Below are positions 1 to 6,384 of a stretch of 10,093 nt of DNA, one piece after another. Origin of the DNA: Sphaerochaeta sp. (GTDB lineage Bacteria > Spirochaetota > Spirochaetia > Sphaerochaetales > Sphaerochaetaceae); the NCBI GenBank assembly GCA_023228445.1, contig JALOBD010000082.1, positions 1-10,093 of the forward strand, given 5' to 3'. Below the pieces are notes generated by a model. It was not told where the DNA came from, made no database searches, and was given only the letters and a program-made list of their open reading frames with translations. A program made the translations under genes and the position numbers. Each line of letters starts with the position of its first letter. Within the stretch, counting starts at the first letter, position 1.

Positions 1-42
1 GCCGGCTACATCGCAGATCCCAAGAGCATCATGGAGGCCTAG
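1..42 (+). CDS. leuC: 3-isopropylmalate dehydratase large subunit, 3' end only (partial)
   Basis: Only the last 13 codons and the TAG stop are in the window (AGYIADPKSIMEA). The assignment to LeuC is mainly from context. The next gene, one base after the stop, is clearly the small subunit LeuD, and large and small subunits of this iron-sulfur isomerase are usually encoded in this order. The tail also fits the family, since LeuC proteins commonly end in a G-[YH]-[IL]-x-D-P-[RK] type segment. The GGAGG that serves leuD (33-37) lies inside these last codons, so translation of the two subunits is probably coupled. The catalytic domain and its 4Fe-4S ligands lie upstream, outside the window. Confidence 0.8.
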   Translation, partial: AGYIADPKSIMEA

Positions 43-43
43 C

Positions 44-535
44 ATGAAGATTCAAGGAAACGTCTTCAGATACGGAGACAACGTTGACACCGATGTCATC
101 ATCCCGGCACGGTACCTCAATACCACCGACCACAGCGAGCTTGCAGCCCACTGCATGGAGGATATCGACAGCCAGTTCATCAAGAAGGTGGAGCGGGGCG
201 ACATCATCGTCGCTGATCGCAACTTCGGCTGTGGATCGAGCCGTGAGCACGCCCCCATCGCCATCAAGGAGAGCGGGATCAGCTGTGTCATCGCCCGCTC
301 CTTCGCCCGCATCTTCTATCGCAACGCCATCAACATCGGCTTGCCGATCCTCGAGTGTGAGGAGGCTGCCGACAACATCAAGGCCGGCGACCGTGTCCAG
401 GTCGACTTCGACAGCGGCACGATCACCAACCTGACCACCGGGGAGAGCTTTGAGAGCGAGCCCTTTCCCCCGTTCATGCAGTCGCTCATCACCAGCGGCG
501 GCTTGGCAGCCTTCATGGCCAAGGAGGCGCAGTGA
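44..535 (+). CDS. leuD: 3-isopropylmalate dehydratase small subunit (short, archaeal/clostridial type)
   Basis: This 163-residue swivel-domain subunit, with LeuC, converts 2-isopropylmalate to 3-isopropylmalate in cytosolic leucine synthesis. Visible family motifs are DNVDTDVIIPARYL (12-25) and FGCGSSREHAP (61-71), the loop that contacts the substrate carboxylate. The protein is about 40 residues shorter than the roughly 200-residue enterobacterial LeuD. It matches the short LeuD class shared by archaea, clostridia and some other anaerobes, which also includes homoaconitase-type small subunits. The YLNT stretch (24-27) lies in the loop that discriminates substrates in this family. The leuB/ilv neighbours make isopropylmalate the likely substrate rather than homoaconitate. 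The start is ATG 44, six bases after GGAGG (33-37). The stop overlaps the leuB start by one base (TGATG). Confidence 0.95.
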   Translation: MKIQGNVFRYGDNVDTDVIIPARYLNTTDHSELAAHCMEDIDSQFIKKVERGDIIVADRNFGCGSSREHAPIAIKESGISCVIARSFARIFYRNAINIGLPILECEEAADNIKAGDRVQVDFDSGTITNLTTGESFESEPFPPFMQSLITSGGLAAFMAKEAQ

Positions 536-1593
536 TGAAGGGACGCATCGCAGTCATCGCCGGCGACGGGATCGGGCCGGACATCACCCAGGAGGCGCTC
601 GCGGTTCTCAACCAGGTGGCCCAGACGTTCGGCCATGAGTTTGAGACTGCCGGCTACCTTGCCGGCGGAGCGGCCCTCGATGTACACAATACCCCGCTGC
701 CTGAAGAGACCCTTGAGGGGTGCAAGAGCAGTGATGCGGTGCTCCTTGGATCCCTCGGTGGGCCGAAGTGGGATACGGCACCCTCCCACCTGCGCCCGGA
801 GCAGGGGCTGTTGGGACTCAGGGGAGGCCTCGGCCTCTTCTGCAACCTCCGGCCGGCCATCATGTACAAGCAGCTCTCTGGCGCCTGCCCGCTCAAGGCG
901 GAGGTGGTGGGCGAGGATTTGGACATCATGGTGGTGCGCGAGCTGACGGGAGGCATCTACTTTGGCGCGCGTGCTCGTGATGAGGCGGGCGCCTACGATA
1001 CGATGAGCTATACCAAGGCGGAGATCGAGCGCATCCTACGCAAGGGCTTTGAGATCGCCGGCAAGCGGTCGAAGCGGCTGTGCAGCGTCGACAAGGCCAA
1101 CATCCTCTCCTCGAGCCAACTGTGGCGCGACACGGCAAACGCGTTGGCAGGCGAGTATCCTGATGTGGAGCTCTCCCACCTCTACGTGGACAATGCTGCG
1201 ATGCAGCTGGTGCGCAACCCCCGCCAGTTCGATGTGATCGTCACCGAGAACATGTTCGGCGACATCCTCAGTGATGAAGCGAGCCAGATCACCGGTTCGA
1301 TCGGGATGCTGCCGTCGGCGAGCCTGAGGGAGGACAGCTTCGGCATGTATGAGCCGATCCACGGCAGCGCACCGGATATCGCCGGAAAGGACCTCGCCAA
1401 CCCGATCGCGATGATCCTCTCGGTGGCGATGATGCTGCGCCACACCTTCGGCCTCAATGAGGAGGCGGTGGCGATCGAAGAGGCGATCGGGCGTGTGCTT
1501 GATGAGGGGTATCGGACCGCCGACATCTACTCGCCCGGGATGACGCGGATCGGAACCGGTGAGATGGGACGACGCATCGCCGATGCCCTGTAG
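535..1593 (+). CDS. leuB: 3-isopropylmalate dehydrogenase
   Basis: LeuB oxidatively decarboxylates 3-isopropylmalate with NAD+ to 2-oxoisocaproate, the last leucine-specific step before transamination. The protein is 352 residues, the normal length. Motifs in order are GDGIGPDI (10-17), LLGSLGGPKWD (70-80), NLRPA (104-108), RELTGGIYFG (135-144) with the catalytic Tyr142, VDKANIL (185-191) with Lys187, YVDNAAMQL (217-225), FGDILSDE (241-248) with the metal-binding aspartates, and EPIHGSAPDIAG (273-284), which forms the NAD-binding wall. I chose ATG 535 over the in-frame GTG 532 because AAGGAGG (521-527) lies seven bases before ATG, and TGATG overlap with leuD is a common coupling arrangement. 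Homodimeric cytosolic enzyme; Mg2+/Mn2+ dependence is family knowledge. All key residues I can check are present. Confidence 0.96.
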   Translation: MKGRIAVIAGDGIGPDITQEALAVLNQVAQTFGHEFETAGYLAGGAALDVHNTPLPEETLEGCKSSDAVLLGSLGGPKWDTAPSHLRPEQGLLGLRGGLGLFCNLRPAIMYKQLSGACPLKAEVVGEDLDIMVVRELTGGIYFGARARDEAGAYDTMSYTKAEIERILRKGFEIAGKRSKRLCSVDKANILSSSQLWRDTANALAGEYPDVELSHLYVDNAAMQLVRNPRQFDVIVTENMFGDILSDEASQITGSIGMLPSASLREDSFGMYEPIHGSAPDIAGKDLANPIAMILSVAMMLRHTFGLNEEAVAIEEAIGRVLDEGYRTADIYSPGMTRIGTGEMGRRIADAL

Positions 1594-1609
1594 GAGAAGG
1601 AGCGTGGAT

Positions 1610-3298
1610 ATGGATGGAATGAAGAGACGATCGAGTGCAATGACCGAGGGGGTGCAGCGAAGCCCTCACCGCTCGTTGATGAAAGCGCTGGGGTGGACGG
1701 ACCGGGAGATCCACATGCCGATCATCGGCATTGTCAGCGGTGCCAATGAGATCATCCCGGGTCATATCCACCTCTCCCGGATCGTTGATGCGGTGAAGGC
1801 AGGGGTACGCCAGGCAGGCGGCAACCCGGTCTCCTTCCCGGTCATCGGCGTCTGTGACGGCATTGCCATGGGCCATACCGGCATGCGCTACAGCCTTGCC
1901 AGCCGCGAGCTCATCGCCGACTCGATCGAGGTCATGGCGATGGCCCACCCCTTCGATGCGCTGGTCTTCGTCCCCAACTGCGACAAGATCGTGCCGGGGA
2001 TGCTCATGGCCGCCCTGCGCCTTAATATCCCGTCGATCTTCGTCAGCGGGGGGCCGATGCTCGCCGGTACGATGGACGGCCAGGGTGCGTGCAAGACCAA
2101 CCTCTCGGTGATGTTTGAGAAGGTCGGCGCCCATGGGGCCGGCCTGATCAGCGACGAGGAGCTGCTGGCCTACGAGGACAACGCCTGTCCGACGTGCGGC
2201 TCCTGCAGCGGCATGTATACGGCCAACAGCATGAACTGCCTCACCGAAGCCATCGGGATGGGGCTACCGGGCAACGGGACGATCCCGGCCGTCTATAGTG
2301 CGCGTGACCGCCTGGCCAAGGAGGCCGGCTATCAGATCATGGAGCTCTTGCGCCGCAATCTCTGCCCCCGAGATATCATGACGGAACAGGCCTTCGCCAA
2401 CGCGCTGGCCGTCGACATGGCGCTCGGGTGCTCGACCAACACGATGCTCCACCTGCCAGCCATCGCTCACGAAGCGAATTTGACGATCGATATCTTCGCG
2501 GCCAACGATGTCAGCGCAAAAGTCCCCAACCTCTGCCACCTCGCCCCGGCCGGGCCACACCACCTGGAGGACCTCCACCGGGCAGGGGGTGTACAGGCGG
2601 TCATGTCCATCCTGGCCCAGGCGGGCCTGATCGATGCAAGCCTGCCCACCGTCAGCCTCAAGAGCGTTGGAGAGCTCTGCAGTGAGAAACAGGTCACCAA
2701 CGATGAGGTCATCAGGGCGATCGACAACCCCTACTCACCAAGTGGTGGCATTGCGGTGCTGAGCGGCAACCTCGCCCCTGATGGAGCGGTGGTCAAGCAG
2801 AGCGCCGTCGATGAGGCGATGCTGGTCCACACCGGACCGGCACGGGTCTTCGACAGTGAGGACGCCTCCATCGAGGCGATCTTTGCCGGCAAGATCAAGC
2901 GGGGGGATGTGGTGGTGATCCGCTACGAGGGGCCCAAGGGGGGCCCGGGGATGCCGGAGATGCTCAGCCCGACGAGCGCCATCGCCGGTATGGGTCTGGA
3001 CAAGGACGTCGCCCTGATCACCGACGGACGCTTTAGCGGGGCAACCCGGGGCGCCTCCATCGGGCACATCAGCCCGGAGGCAGCCGATGGTGGTCCGATC
3101 GCCCTCGTCGAGGAGGGGGATTTGATCGCCATCGATATCCCGGCTCGCTCGATCACGCTGTTGGTCGATGAGGCGGTCCTCACAGAGCGGCGCGCACGGT
3201 GGCAGGCACCGAGGCGCAAGATCGAGGGTGGATACCTCGCGCGCTACGCAGCGGCAGTCTCCAGTGCTGCGGGCGGGGCGATCATCACAGAGCGATAG
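1610..3298 (+). CDS. ilvD: dihydroxy-acid dehydratase
   Basis: IlvD dehydrates 2,3-dihydroxy-isovalerate and 2,3-dihydroxy-3-methylvalerate to the 2-oxo acids, the third common step of valine, leucine and isoleucine synthesis. It is an iron-sulfur enzyme of 562 residues, normal for the family. Cluster-region motifs are NCDKIVPGM (Cys124) and CPTCGSCSGM (Cys193, Cys196, Cys199). GVCDGIAMGH (Cys82) follows the N-terminal EIIPGHIHL stretch (PGH at 50-52). The C-terminal domain has DGRFSGATRG (472-481) and IGHISPEA; the serine in the first of these is the proposed catalytic base in the family. The frame is open upstream to 1559, inside leuB. I chose ATG 1610 because AAGGAG (1597-1602) precedes it by seven bases; ATG 1619 is an alternative. 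The gap to leuB is 16 bases, consistent with one operon. Confidence 0.95.
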   Translation: MDGMKRRSSAMTEGVQRSPHRSLMKALGWTDREIHMPIIGIVSGANEIIPGHIHLSRIVDAVKAGVRQAGGNPVSFPVIGVCDGIAMGHTGMRYSLASRELIADSIEVMAMAHPFDALVFVPNCDKIVPGMLMAALRLNIPSIFVSGGPMLAGTMDGQGACKTNLSVMFEKVGAHGAGLISDEELLAYEDNACPTCGSCSGMYTANSMNCLTEAIGMGLPGNGTIPAVYSARDRLAKEAGYQIMELLRRNLCPRDIMTEQAFANALAVDMALGCSTNTMLHLPAIAHEANLTIDIFAANDVSAKVPNLCHLAPAGPHHLEDLHRAGGVQAVMSILAQAGLIDASLPTVSLKSVGELCSEKQVTNDEVIRAIDNPYSPSGGIAVLSGNLAPDGAVVKQSAVDEAMLVHTGPARVFDSEDASIEAIFAGKIKRGDVVVIRYEGPKGGPGMPEMLSPTSAIAGMGLDKDVALITDGRFSGATRGASIGHISPEAADGGPIALVEEGDLIAIDIPARSITLLVDEAVLTERRARWQAPRRKIEGGYLARYAAAVSSAAGGAIITER

Positions 3299-3311
3299 GA
3301 AGGAGCAAGCG

Positions 3312-4988
3312 ATGCAGATCAGTGGAGCACAGATCATCATAGAGTGTTTGGTGGAACAGGGTGTTGATACCGTCTTCGGCTTTCCCGGTGGAGCGGTCCT
3401 TCCGCTCTACGATGCCCTCTACCAGAACCGCGACCGGATCCGCCACATCCTGACCAGCCATGAGCAGGGTGCGGCCCACGCCGCCGATGGGTATGCCCGC
3501 TCAACAGGAAGGGTAGGCGTATGTATGTCGACCAGTGGTCCGGGAGCGACGAACCTCGTCACCGGCATCGCGACCGCCTACATGGACAGCGTGCCGATGG
3601 TTGCCCTCACCGGCAACGTCACGGTCCCACTCTTGGGCAAGGACAGCTTTCAGGAGGTGGACATCACCGGTATCACGATGCCGATCACCAAGCACAACTT
3701 CATCGTCAAGGATGTAGCCGATTTGGCTCCCACCATGCGTCTCGCCTTCAAGATCGCCCAGGAGGGGAGGCCGGGCCCGGTGCTCATCGACCTGCCCAAG
3801 GACATCACCGTCCACACCACCGAGTATGTACGAGAGACGATCGAGCCAATCGTCCCCCGCGTCGATCGTCTCAGCCAAAAGAGTTTGGAGAAGGCCCTGG
3901 AGTTGATCAAGGGCAGCGAGCGGCCGATGTGCTACGTCGGTGGGGGAGTCATCCGGGCCAAGGCGAGTGAGGAGCTGGCCACCTTCCTCACCCTGTCGGA
4001 CAGCCCGGCCTGCACCTCGCTGATGGGAAGCGGGGCGATCAGCAGCCACGATGCGCGCTTCACCGGCCTGGTGGGGATGCACGGCACCAAGGTGAGCAAC
4101 ATGCTCGTCTCGGCGTGCGACCTGCTCATCGTGATCGGCGCACGCTTCAGCGACCGGGTGGTGAGCAAGGCCTCCTCCTTTGCCAAGAACGCCAAGATCA
4201 TCCACATCGATGTCGACCCGGCTGAGATCGACAAGAACATCAAGAGCTATTGCAACGTCGTCGGCGATGTGAAGGTGGTCCTCACCGAGCTGAATCGACG
4301 CCTCTCGACTCCGGTCGTCCACACCCGCTGGATGGAGCAGGTGGCCGACTACAAGCGACGCTACCCCATCAGGGTGGACCACGAGAGTGCTCGGAGCAAG
4401 GAGATTCTCAAGGCGCTGCAGGCCCTCCTCCCTTCGGACTTCTTCATCGTCACCGAGGTCGGCCAGCATCAGATGTGGGCCGCACAGTTCCTCAAGCACG
4501 TCCAGCCCGGCCACTTTCTCACCAGTGGCGGGCTGGGAACGATGGGGTACGGCACCGGGGCGGCCATCGGGGCCCAGGTGGGCAACCCGAAGAGTCGGGT
4601 GGTGAACGTAGCCGGCGACGGGTCGTTCAAGATGAACTGCAACGAGCTTGCCACCATCGCCCGCTATCGCCTGCCGACGGTGATCCTCTTGATGAACAAC
4701 AAGACGCTGGGGATGGTCCGCCAGTGGCAGACCCTCTTCTTTGATGGCAACTACAGCGAGACGACCCTGGACACCCCCATCGATTGGATTGCCTTGGGTG
4801 CCGCCTACGGGGTGAAGGGGATGCGCCTTGGCAAGGACGACGATCCCAAGGCGGTGCTGAAGGCTGCCCTGGACCTCGGTGAGGCGGTGCTCGTCGACTG
4901 CGAGATCCCAGTGGACGACAAGGTCTATCCGATGGTAGCCCCGGGAGCTCCGATCGACGAGATGCTCGGGGTCCCCGAATCCTCCTGA
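3312..4988 (+). CDS. ilvB: acetolactate synthase (acetohydroxyacid synthase), large catalytic subunit
   Basis: This thiamine-diphosphate enzyme condenses two pyruvates, or pyruvate with 2-oxobutyrate, in the first common step of branched-chain amino acid synthesis. It has 558 residues in the usual three domains. The N-terminal PYR domain has VFGFPGGAVLPLYDAL (21-36), the catalytic Glu51 in SHEQGAAHAADGYAR, and STSGPGATNLVTG (73-85). LGKDSFQEVDI (108-118) and the central cofactor-binding domain follow. The C-terminal PP domain has the ThDP/Mg motif starting GDGSF (435-439) and ending NN (462-463), then LGMVRQWQ. The start is ATG 3312, six bases after AAGGAG (3300-3305) and 13 bases after ilvD. 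The sequence fits biosynthetic AHAS better than catabolic AlsS, and the operon supports this. No ilvN regulatory subunit follows. The 3' end is overlapped in antisense by the XRE gene. Confidence 0.95.
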   Translation: MQISGAQIIIECLVEQGVDTVFGFPGGAVLPLYDALYQNRDRIRHILTSHEQGAAHAADGYARSTGRVGVCMSTSGPGATNLVTGIATAYMDSVPMVALTGNVTVPLLGKDSFQEVDITGITMPITKHNFIVKDVADLAPTMRLAFKIAQEGRPGPVLIDLPKDITVHTTEYVRETIEPIVPRVDRLSQKSLEKALELIKGSERPMCYVGGGVIRAKASEELATFLTLSDSPACTSLMGSGAISSHDARFTGLVGMHGTKVSNMLVSACDLLIVIGARFSDRVVSKASSFAKNAKIIHIDVDPAEIDKNIKSYCNVVGDVKVVLTELNRRLSTPVVHTRWMEQVADYKRRYPIRVDHESARSKEILKALQALLPSDFFIVTEVGQHQMWAAQFLKHVQPGHFLTSGGLGTMGYGTGAAIGAQVGNPKSRVVNVAGDGSFKMNCNELATIARYRLPTVILLMNNKTLGMVRQWQTLFFDGNYSETTLDTPIDWIALGAAYGVKGMRLGKDDDPKAVLKAALDLGEAVLVDCEIPVDDKVYPMVAPGAPIDEMLGVPESS

Positions 4989-5203
4989 GGCTCTCCGTAC
5001 ATGTAACATACCAAGTCGAAGAACGTCATCCCCAGCGCTGAACAGATCGCATAGATCGTCGGCAAGCTGGGGGTACGTTTGCCCGATTCAATGTAGTAGA
5101 GCTGGCTGCGACTGAGGTCAGCGAGCTCGATCAAGGTCTCTTGGGTCATGCAGTGCATCTGTCTCAACTGTCGCACCGCCTCTCCGATGGTCAAGTGTTC
5201 CAT
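4925..5203 (-). CDS. XRE-family helix-turn-helix transcriptional regulator (92 aa)
   Basis: This small DNA-binding protein consists almost entirely of a Cro/C1-type HTH. Residues 7-66 contain GEAVRQLRQMHCMTQETL, then LADLSRSQLYYIESGKRTPS, then LPTIYAICSALGMTFFDL. That is the classic helix-2/recognition-helix (about 20-41) pattern followed by the 'SLPTIYAICSALG' helix. There is no sensor domain. The last 24 residues are Gly/Ser/Pro-rich and are encoded opposite the end of ilvB, giving a 64-bp convergent overlap. ATG 5203 places the HTH at the N-terminus; the frame stays open upstream but without homologous-looking sequence. There is no Shine-Dalgarno sequence. CATACT lies six bases before ATG, and an upstream ATGACA/TATTTA promoter-like pair (5251-5222) gives a very short leader. 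It is divergent from the rubredoxin/ferredoxin unit, so it may control itself and those genes; the target is inferred. Confidence 0.87.
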   Translation of the reverse strand: MEHLTIGEAVRQLRQMHCMTQETLIELADLSRSQLYYIESGKRTPSLPTIYAICSALGMTFFDLVCYMYGEPQEDSGTPSISSIGAPGATIG

Positions 5204-5221
5204 GTAGCAAGTATGGGGATA

Positions 5222-5251
5222 TAAATAGGACAATTGACGTAATCTTGTCAT
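5222..5251 (-). promoter_or_regulatory. Putative promoter of the XRE gene
   Basis: On the minus strand, ATGACA (5251-5246, five of six matches to TTGACA) is followed after 18 bases by TATTTA (5227-5222). Transcription would begin around 5215, leaving a leader of roughly 12 nt with no ribosome site before ATG 5203. The -35 overlaps the palindrome at 5250-5265, and GACAA-N11-TTGTC (5229-5249) covers the spacer, so autoregulation is plausible. A competing -10 (CATACT, 5215-5210) would make the transcript fully leaderless. Confidence 0.4.
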
Positions 5252-5265
5252 TTTTGGGCAAAAAT
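5250..5265. repeat. Near-perfect 16-bp palindrome, candidate operator
   Basis: ATTTTTG-GG-CAAAAAT: seven-base arms around a GG centre. It touches the -35 of the XRE promoter. Its right half, GGCAAAAAT, recurs on the opposite strand at 5371-5379, and a related TTGGCCAAAA sits at 5394-5403. The sequence is symmetrical and promoter-proximal, as expected of a dimeric regulator's site. It is not a terminator, since the stem is AT-rich and weak and no gene end lies beside it. Confidence 0.45.
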
Positions 5266-5425
5266 CTTGCGATAGGGCACCCCTGTATCCAGGGCGAGGA
5301 GTCCAGTCCTTTGACAAATAAGGGTTTATGTCTAACACCATCAGGTGGCCAATAGTACAAAAAATACCAAATTTTTGCCATTCGATGGTATACTTGGCCA
5401 AAATGACCACCACAAGGAGGCAGGT

Positions 5426-5896
5426 GTGGACGCAGATGTACGACAGATGACCTGGACAGAGCTTGCAGCGGTGTGCACCAATTTGGAGAAGGCGTGTACC
5501 AAGCAGCTCAGAGGTGAGGAGGCGACGACGTTTGCAAAGCTCGCTTCCTTCTATGAATCGAGACGGGAGCCTCAAGCTGATGCGAAGATCGAGGAGCTGG
5601 TTGCCTTGATCGATGCAGACCTGGCAGAGGGGTATCCATCGGCCAATGAGGCAGCCCAGGCAGCCGAGGACCGCGGCTCAAAGCGTGCCCTGCTGTGGGG
5701 TGAGAAGGCGACAAAGCTCCTCAAGAGTCTCTTGGTCCGCTATGAGAAGCAAGGTGCCAAGCTCACCGAGGAGACCGGCGTCTTCGTCTGTGAAATCTGC
5801 GGCTTCGTCTATGTCGGCAGTGCGCCGCCCGAGGTCTGCCCGATCTGCAAGGTCCCGGCCTTCAAGATCCACCCGGTACGAAAGGAGGCCATCTGA
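5426..5896 (+). CDS. Rubrerythrin-like rubredoxin-domain protein (helical N-terminus, no EXXH motif)
   Basis: This 156-residue cytosolic protein ends in a rubrerythrin-type rubredoxin domain. Cys122-x2-Cys125 and Cys138-x2-Cys141 (VCEICGFVYVG then VCPIC) would bind one Fe(Cys)4 centre for single-electron transfer. Residues 9-110 are predicted helical and charged, with short helices such as EEATTFAKLASFYESR and WGEKATKLLKSLLVRYEKQG. The arrangement 'helix-E-[RY]-[YE]-rubredoxin' recalls the end of rubrerythrin, but the EXXH pairs that hold its di-iron site are absent, so peroxidase activity is doubtful. The start is GTG 5426, five bases after AAGGAGG (5414-5420); ATG 5447 is too far from that site. 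The gene shares TGATG with the downstream ferredoxin, so the two are probably translated together as an electron-transfer pair, perhaps in oxidative-stress defence. The partner enzyme is unknown. Confidence 0.8.
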   Translation: MDADVRQMTWTELAAVCTNLEKACTKQLRGEEATTFAKLASFYESRREPQADAKIEELVALIDADLAEGYPSANEAAQAAEDRGSKRALLWGEKATKLLKSLLVRYEKQGAKLTEETGVFVCEICGFVYVGSAPPEVCPICKVPAFKIHPVRKEAI

Positions 5897-6384
5897 TGCA
5901 TGCAGTACGAAACCTGAGACTCTGTACCAAGGATTGTGTCTGTCTCTTCATCTGTCCGACCGGGGCGACCAACACCGAGACGGGACAGATCGACTTCGAC
6001 AAGTGCCTCGACGGCTGCCGCCTCTGTGTGGATGCCTGCCCAAGCGGTGCCATCTACCTGGTCAGTTCGACCTACCCCAAACCGCAGACCACCGAGGATG
6101 CGGTGGCAGAGCGCCTCTTCGCCCTTGCCAATAGCAAGGCGGCACAGGAGGACCTGGCCCGCTCGATCGCCCACGGCAGCGATGACCCGGCCCTTCGCCA
6201 GATCTGCAAGGTCGTCGAGATGAGCAGCCGGATCATCGCTGAAGACCTGTGGCGTGAGAGCGGCTACATCATCGCCCAAAGCGATGCAGCCGAGCAGTTG
6301 GTGGAGGCGATGCTCGCAGAATATGGCGCCGAAGAGGGGTTTCCCGTCGAAGCGGTCCAGGCGTTTCTCAACGGGCGACGGTAA
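5896..6384 (+). CDS. Di-cluster 4Fe-4S ferredoxin-like protein with atypical cysteine spacing and helical C-terminus
   Basis: This 162-residue protein has two ferredoxin-type motifs in its first 50 residues. The first is Cys10-x3-Cys14-x-Cys16-x3-Cys20-Pro (LCTKDCVCLFICPTGA). The second is Cys37-x3-Cys41-x2-Cys44-x3-Cys48-Pro (KCLDGCRLCVDACPSGAI). Both differ from the canonical Cx2Cx2Cx3CP, but all eight cysteines and both prolines are present, so two 4Fe-4S clusters are likely. Residues 67-162 form a predicted helical domain I do not recognise, with one further cysteine in IRQICK-like context near the middle. The start is ATG 5896, seven bases after AAAGGAGG (5881-5888), overlapping the stop of the rubredoxin gene by one base. 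Its likely role is electron transfer to or from the rubredoxin protein. The 3' end overlaps the convergent MFS gene by 17 bp. Similar proteins may exist in clostridia (from memory, not checked). Confidence 0.82.
   Translation: MHAVRNLRLCTKDCVCLFICPTGATNTETGQIDFDKCLDGCRLCVDACPSGAIYLVSSTYPKPQTTEDAVAERLFALANSKAAQEDLARSIAHGSDDPALRQICKVVEMSSRIIAEDLWRESGYIIAQSDAAEQLVEAMLAEYGAEEGFPVEAVQAFLNGRR

Larger units (their letters stand above)
5204..5425. promoter_or_regulatory. Divergent control region between the XRE regulator and the rubredoxin/ferredoxin genes
   Basis: This 222-bp gap is visibly more AT-rich than the genes around it and holds several small symmetries. The near-palindrome ATTTTTGGGCAAAAAT spans 5250-5265. 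GGCAAAAAT occurs at 5257-5265 on plus and again at 5371-5379 on minus. TTGGGCAAAA (5254-5263) and TTGGCCAAAA (5394-5403) differ at one base. Another pair is TGGCCAA/TTGGCCA (5346-5352 and 5394-5400). AATCTTG is repeated directly 22 bp apart (5241-5247, 5263-5269). For the plus-strand genes, TATACT (5389-5394) is a good -10 and would give a leader of about 25 nt, but its -35 is poor. Site TTGGCCAAAA begins on the last base of that hexamer, where a repressor would block RNA polymerase. No binding protein is proven; the adjacent XRE protein is the obvious candidate. Confidence 0.55.

Noticed and set aside
1454..2134. A 226-codon minus-strand frame across the leuB-ilvD junction
   Set aside because: It covers conserved coding sequence of both genes, its product is compositionally biased and unlike any family, and it is a shadow of GC-rich codon use.
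3501..5009. A 502-codon open frame on the minus strand opposite ilvB
   Set aside because: ilvB on the plus strand is unmistakable across this span. The antisense product is rich in His/Asp/Arg/Gly/Val with no recognisable domain, as expected from the complement of GC-rich codons, and it has no ribosome site.
4980..5010. Possible terminator after ilvB
   Set aside because: Only a four-base CCTC/GAGG stem with a two-base loop is visible and there is no T-run; the region also codes for the XRE protein on the other strand.
5311..5338. TTGACA at 5311-5316 as promoter for the rubredoxin gene
   Set aside because: The -35 is perfect, but the hexamer at correct spacing (TAACAC or AACACC) is poor. TATACT at 5389-5394 has a better -10 though a poor -35. 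I could not decide and did not list it separately.
5360..5376. AAAAAT-N5-ATTTTT hairpin as a terminator
   Set aside because: The stem is only A-T pairs, it lies upstream of a gene rather than after one, and it is better explained as part of the repeat-rich control region.
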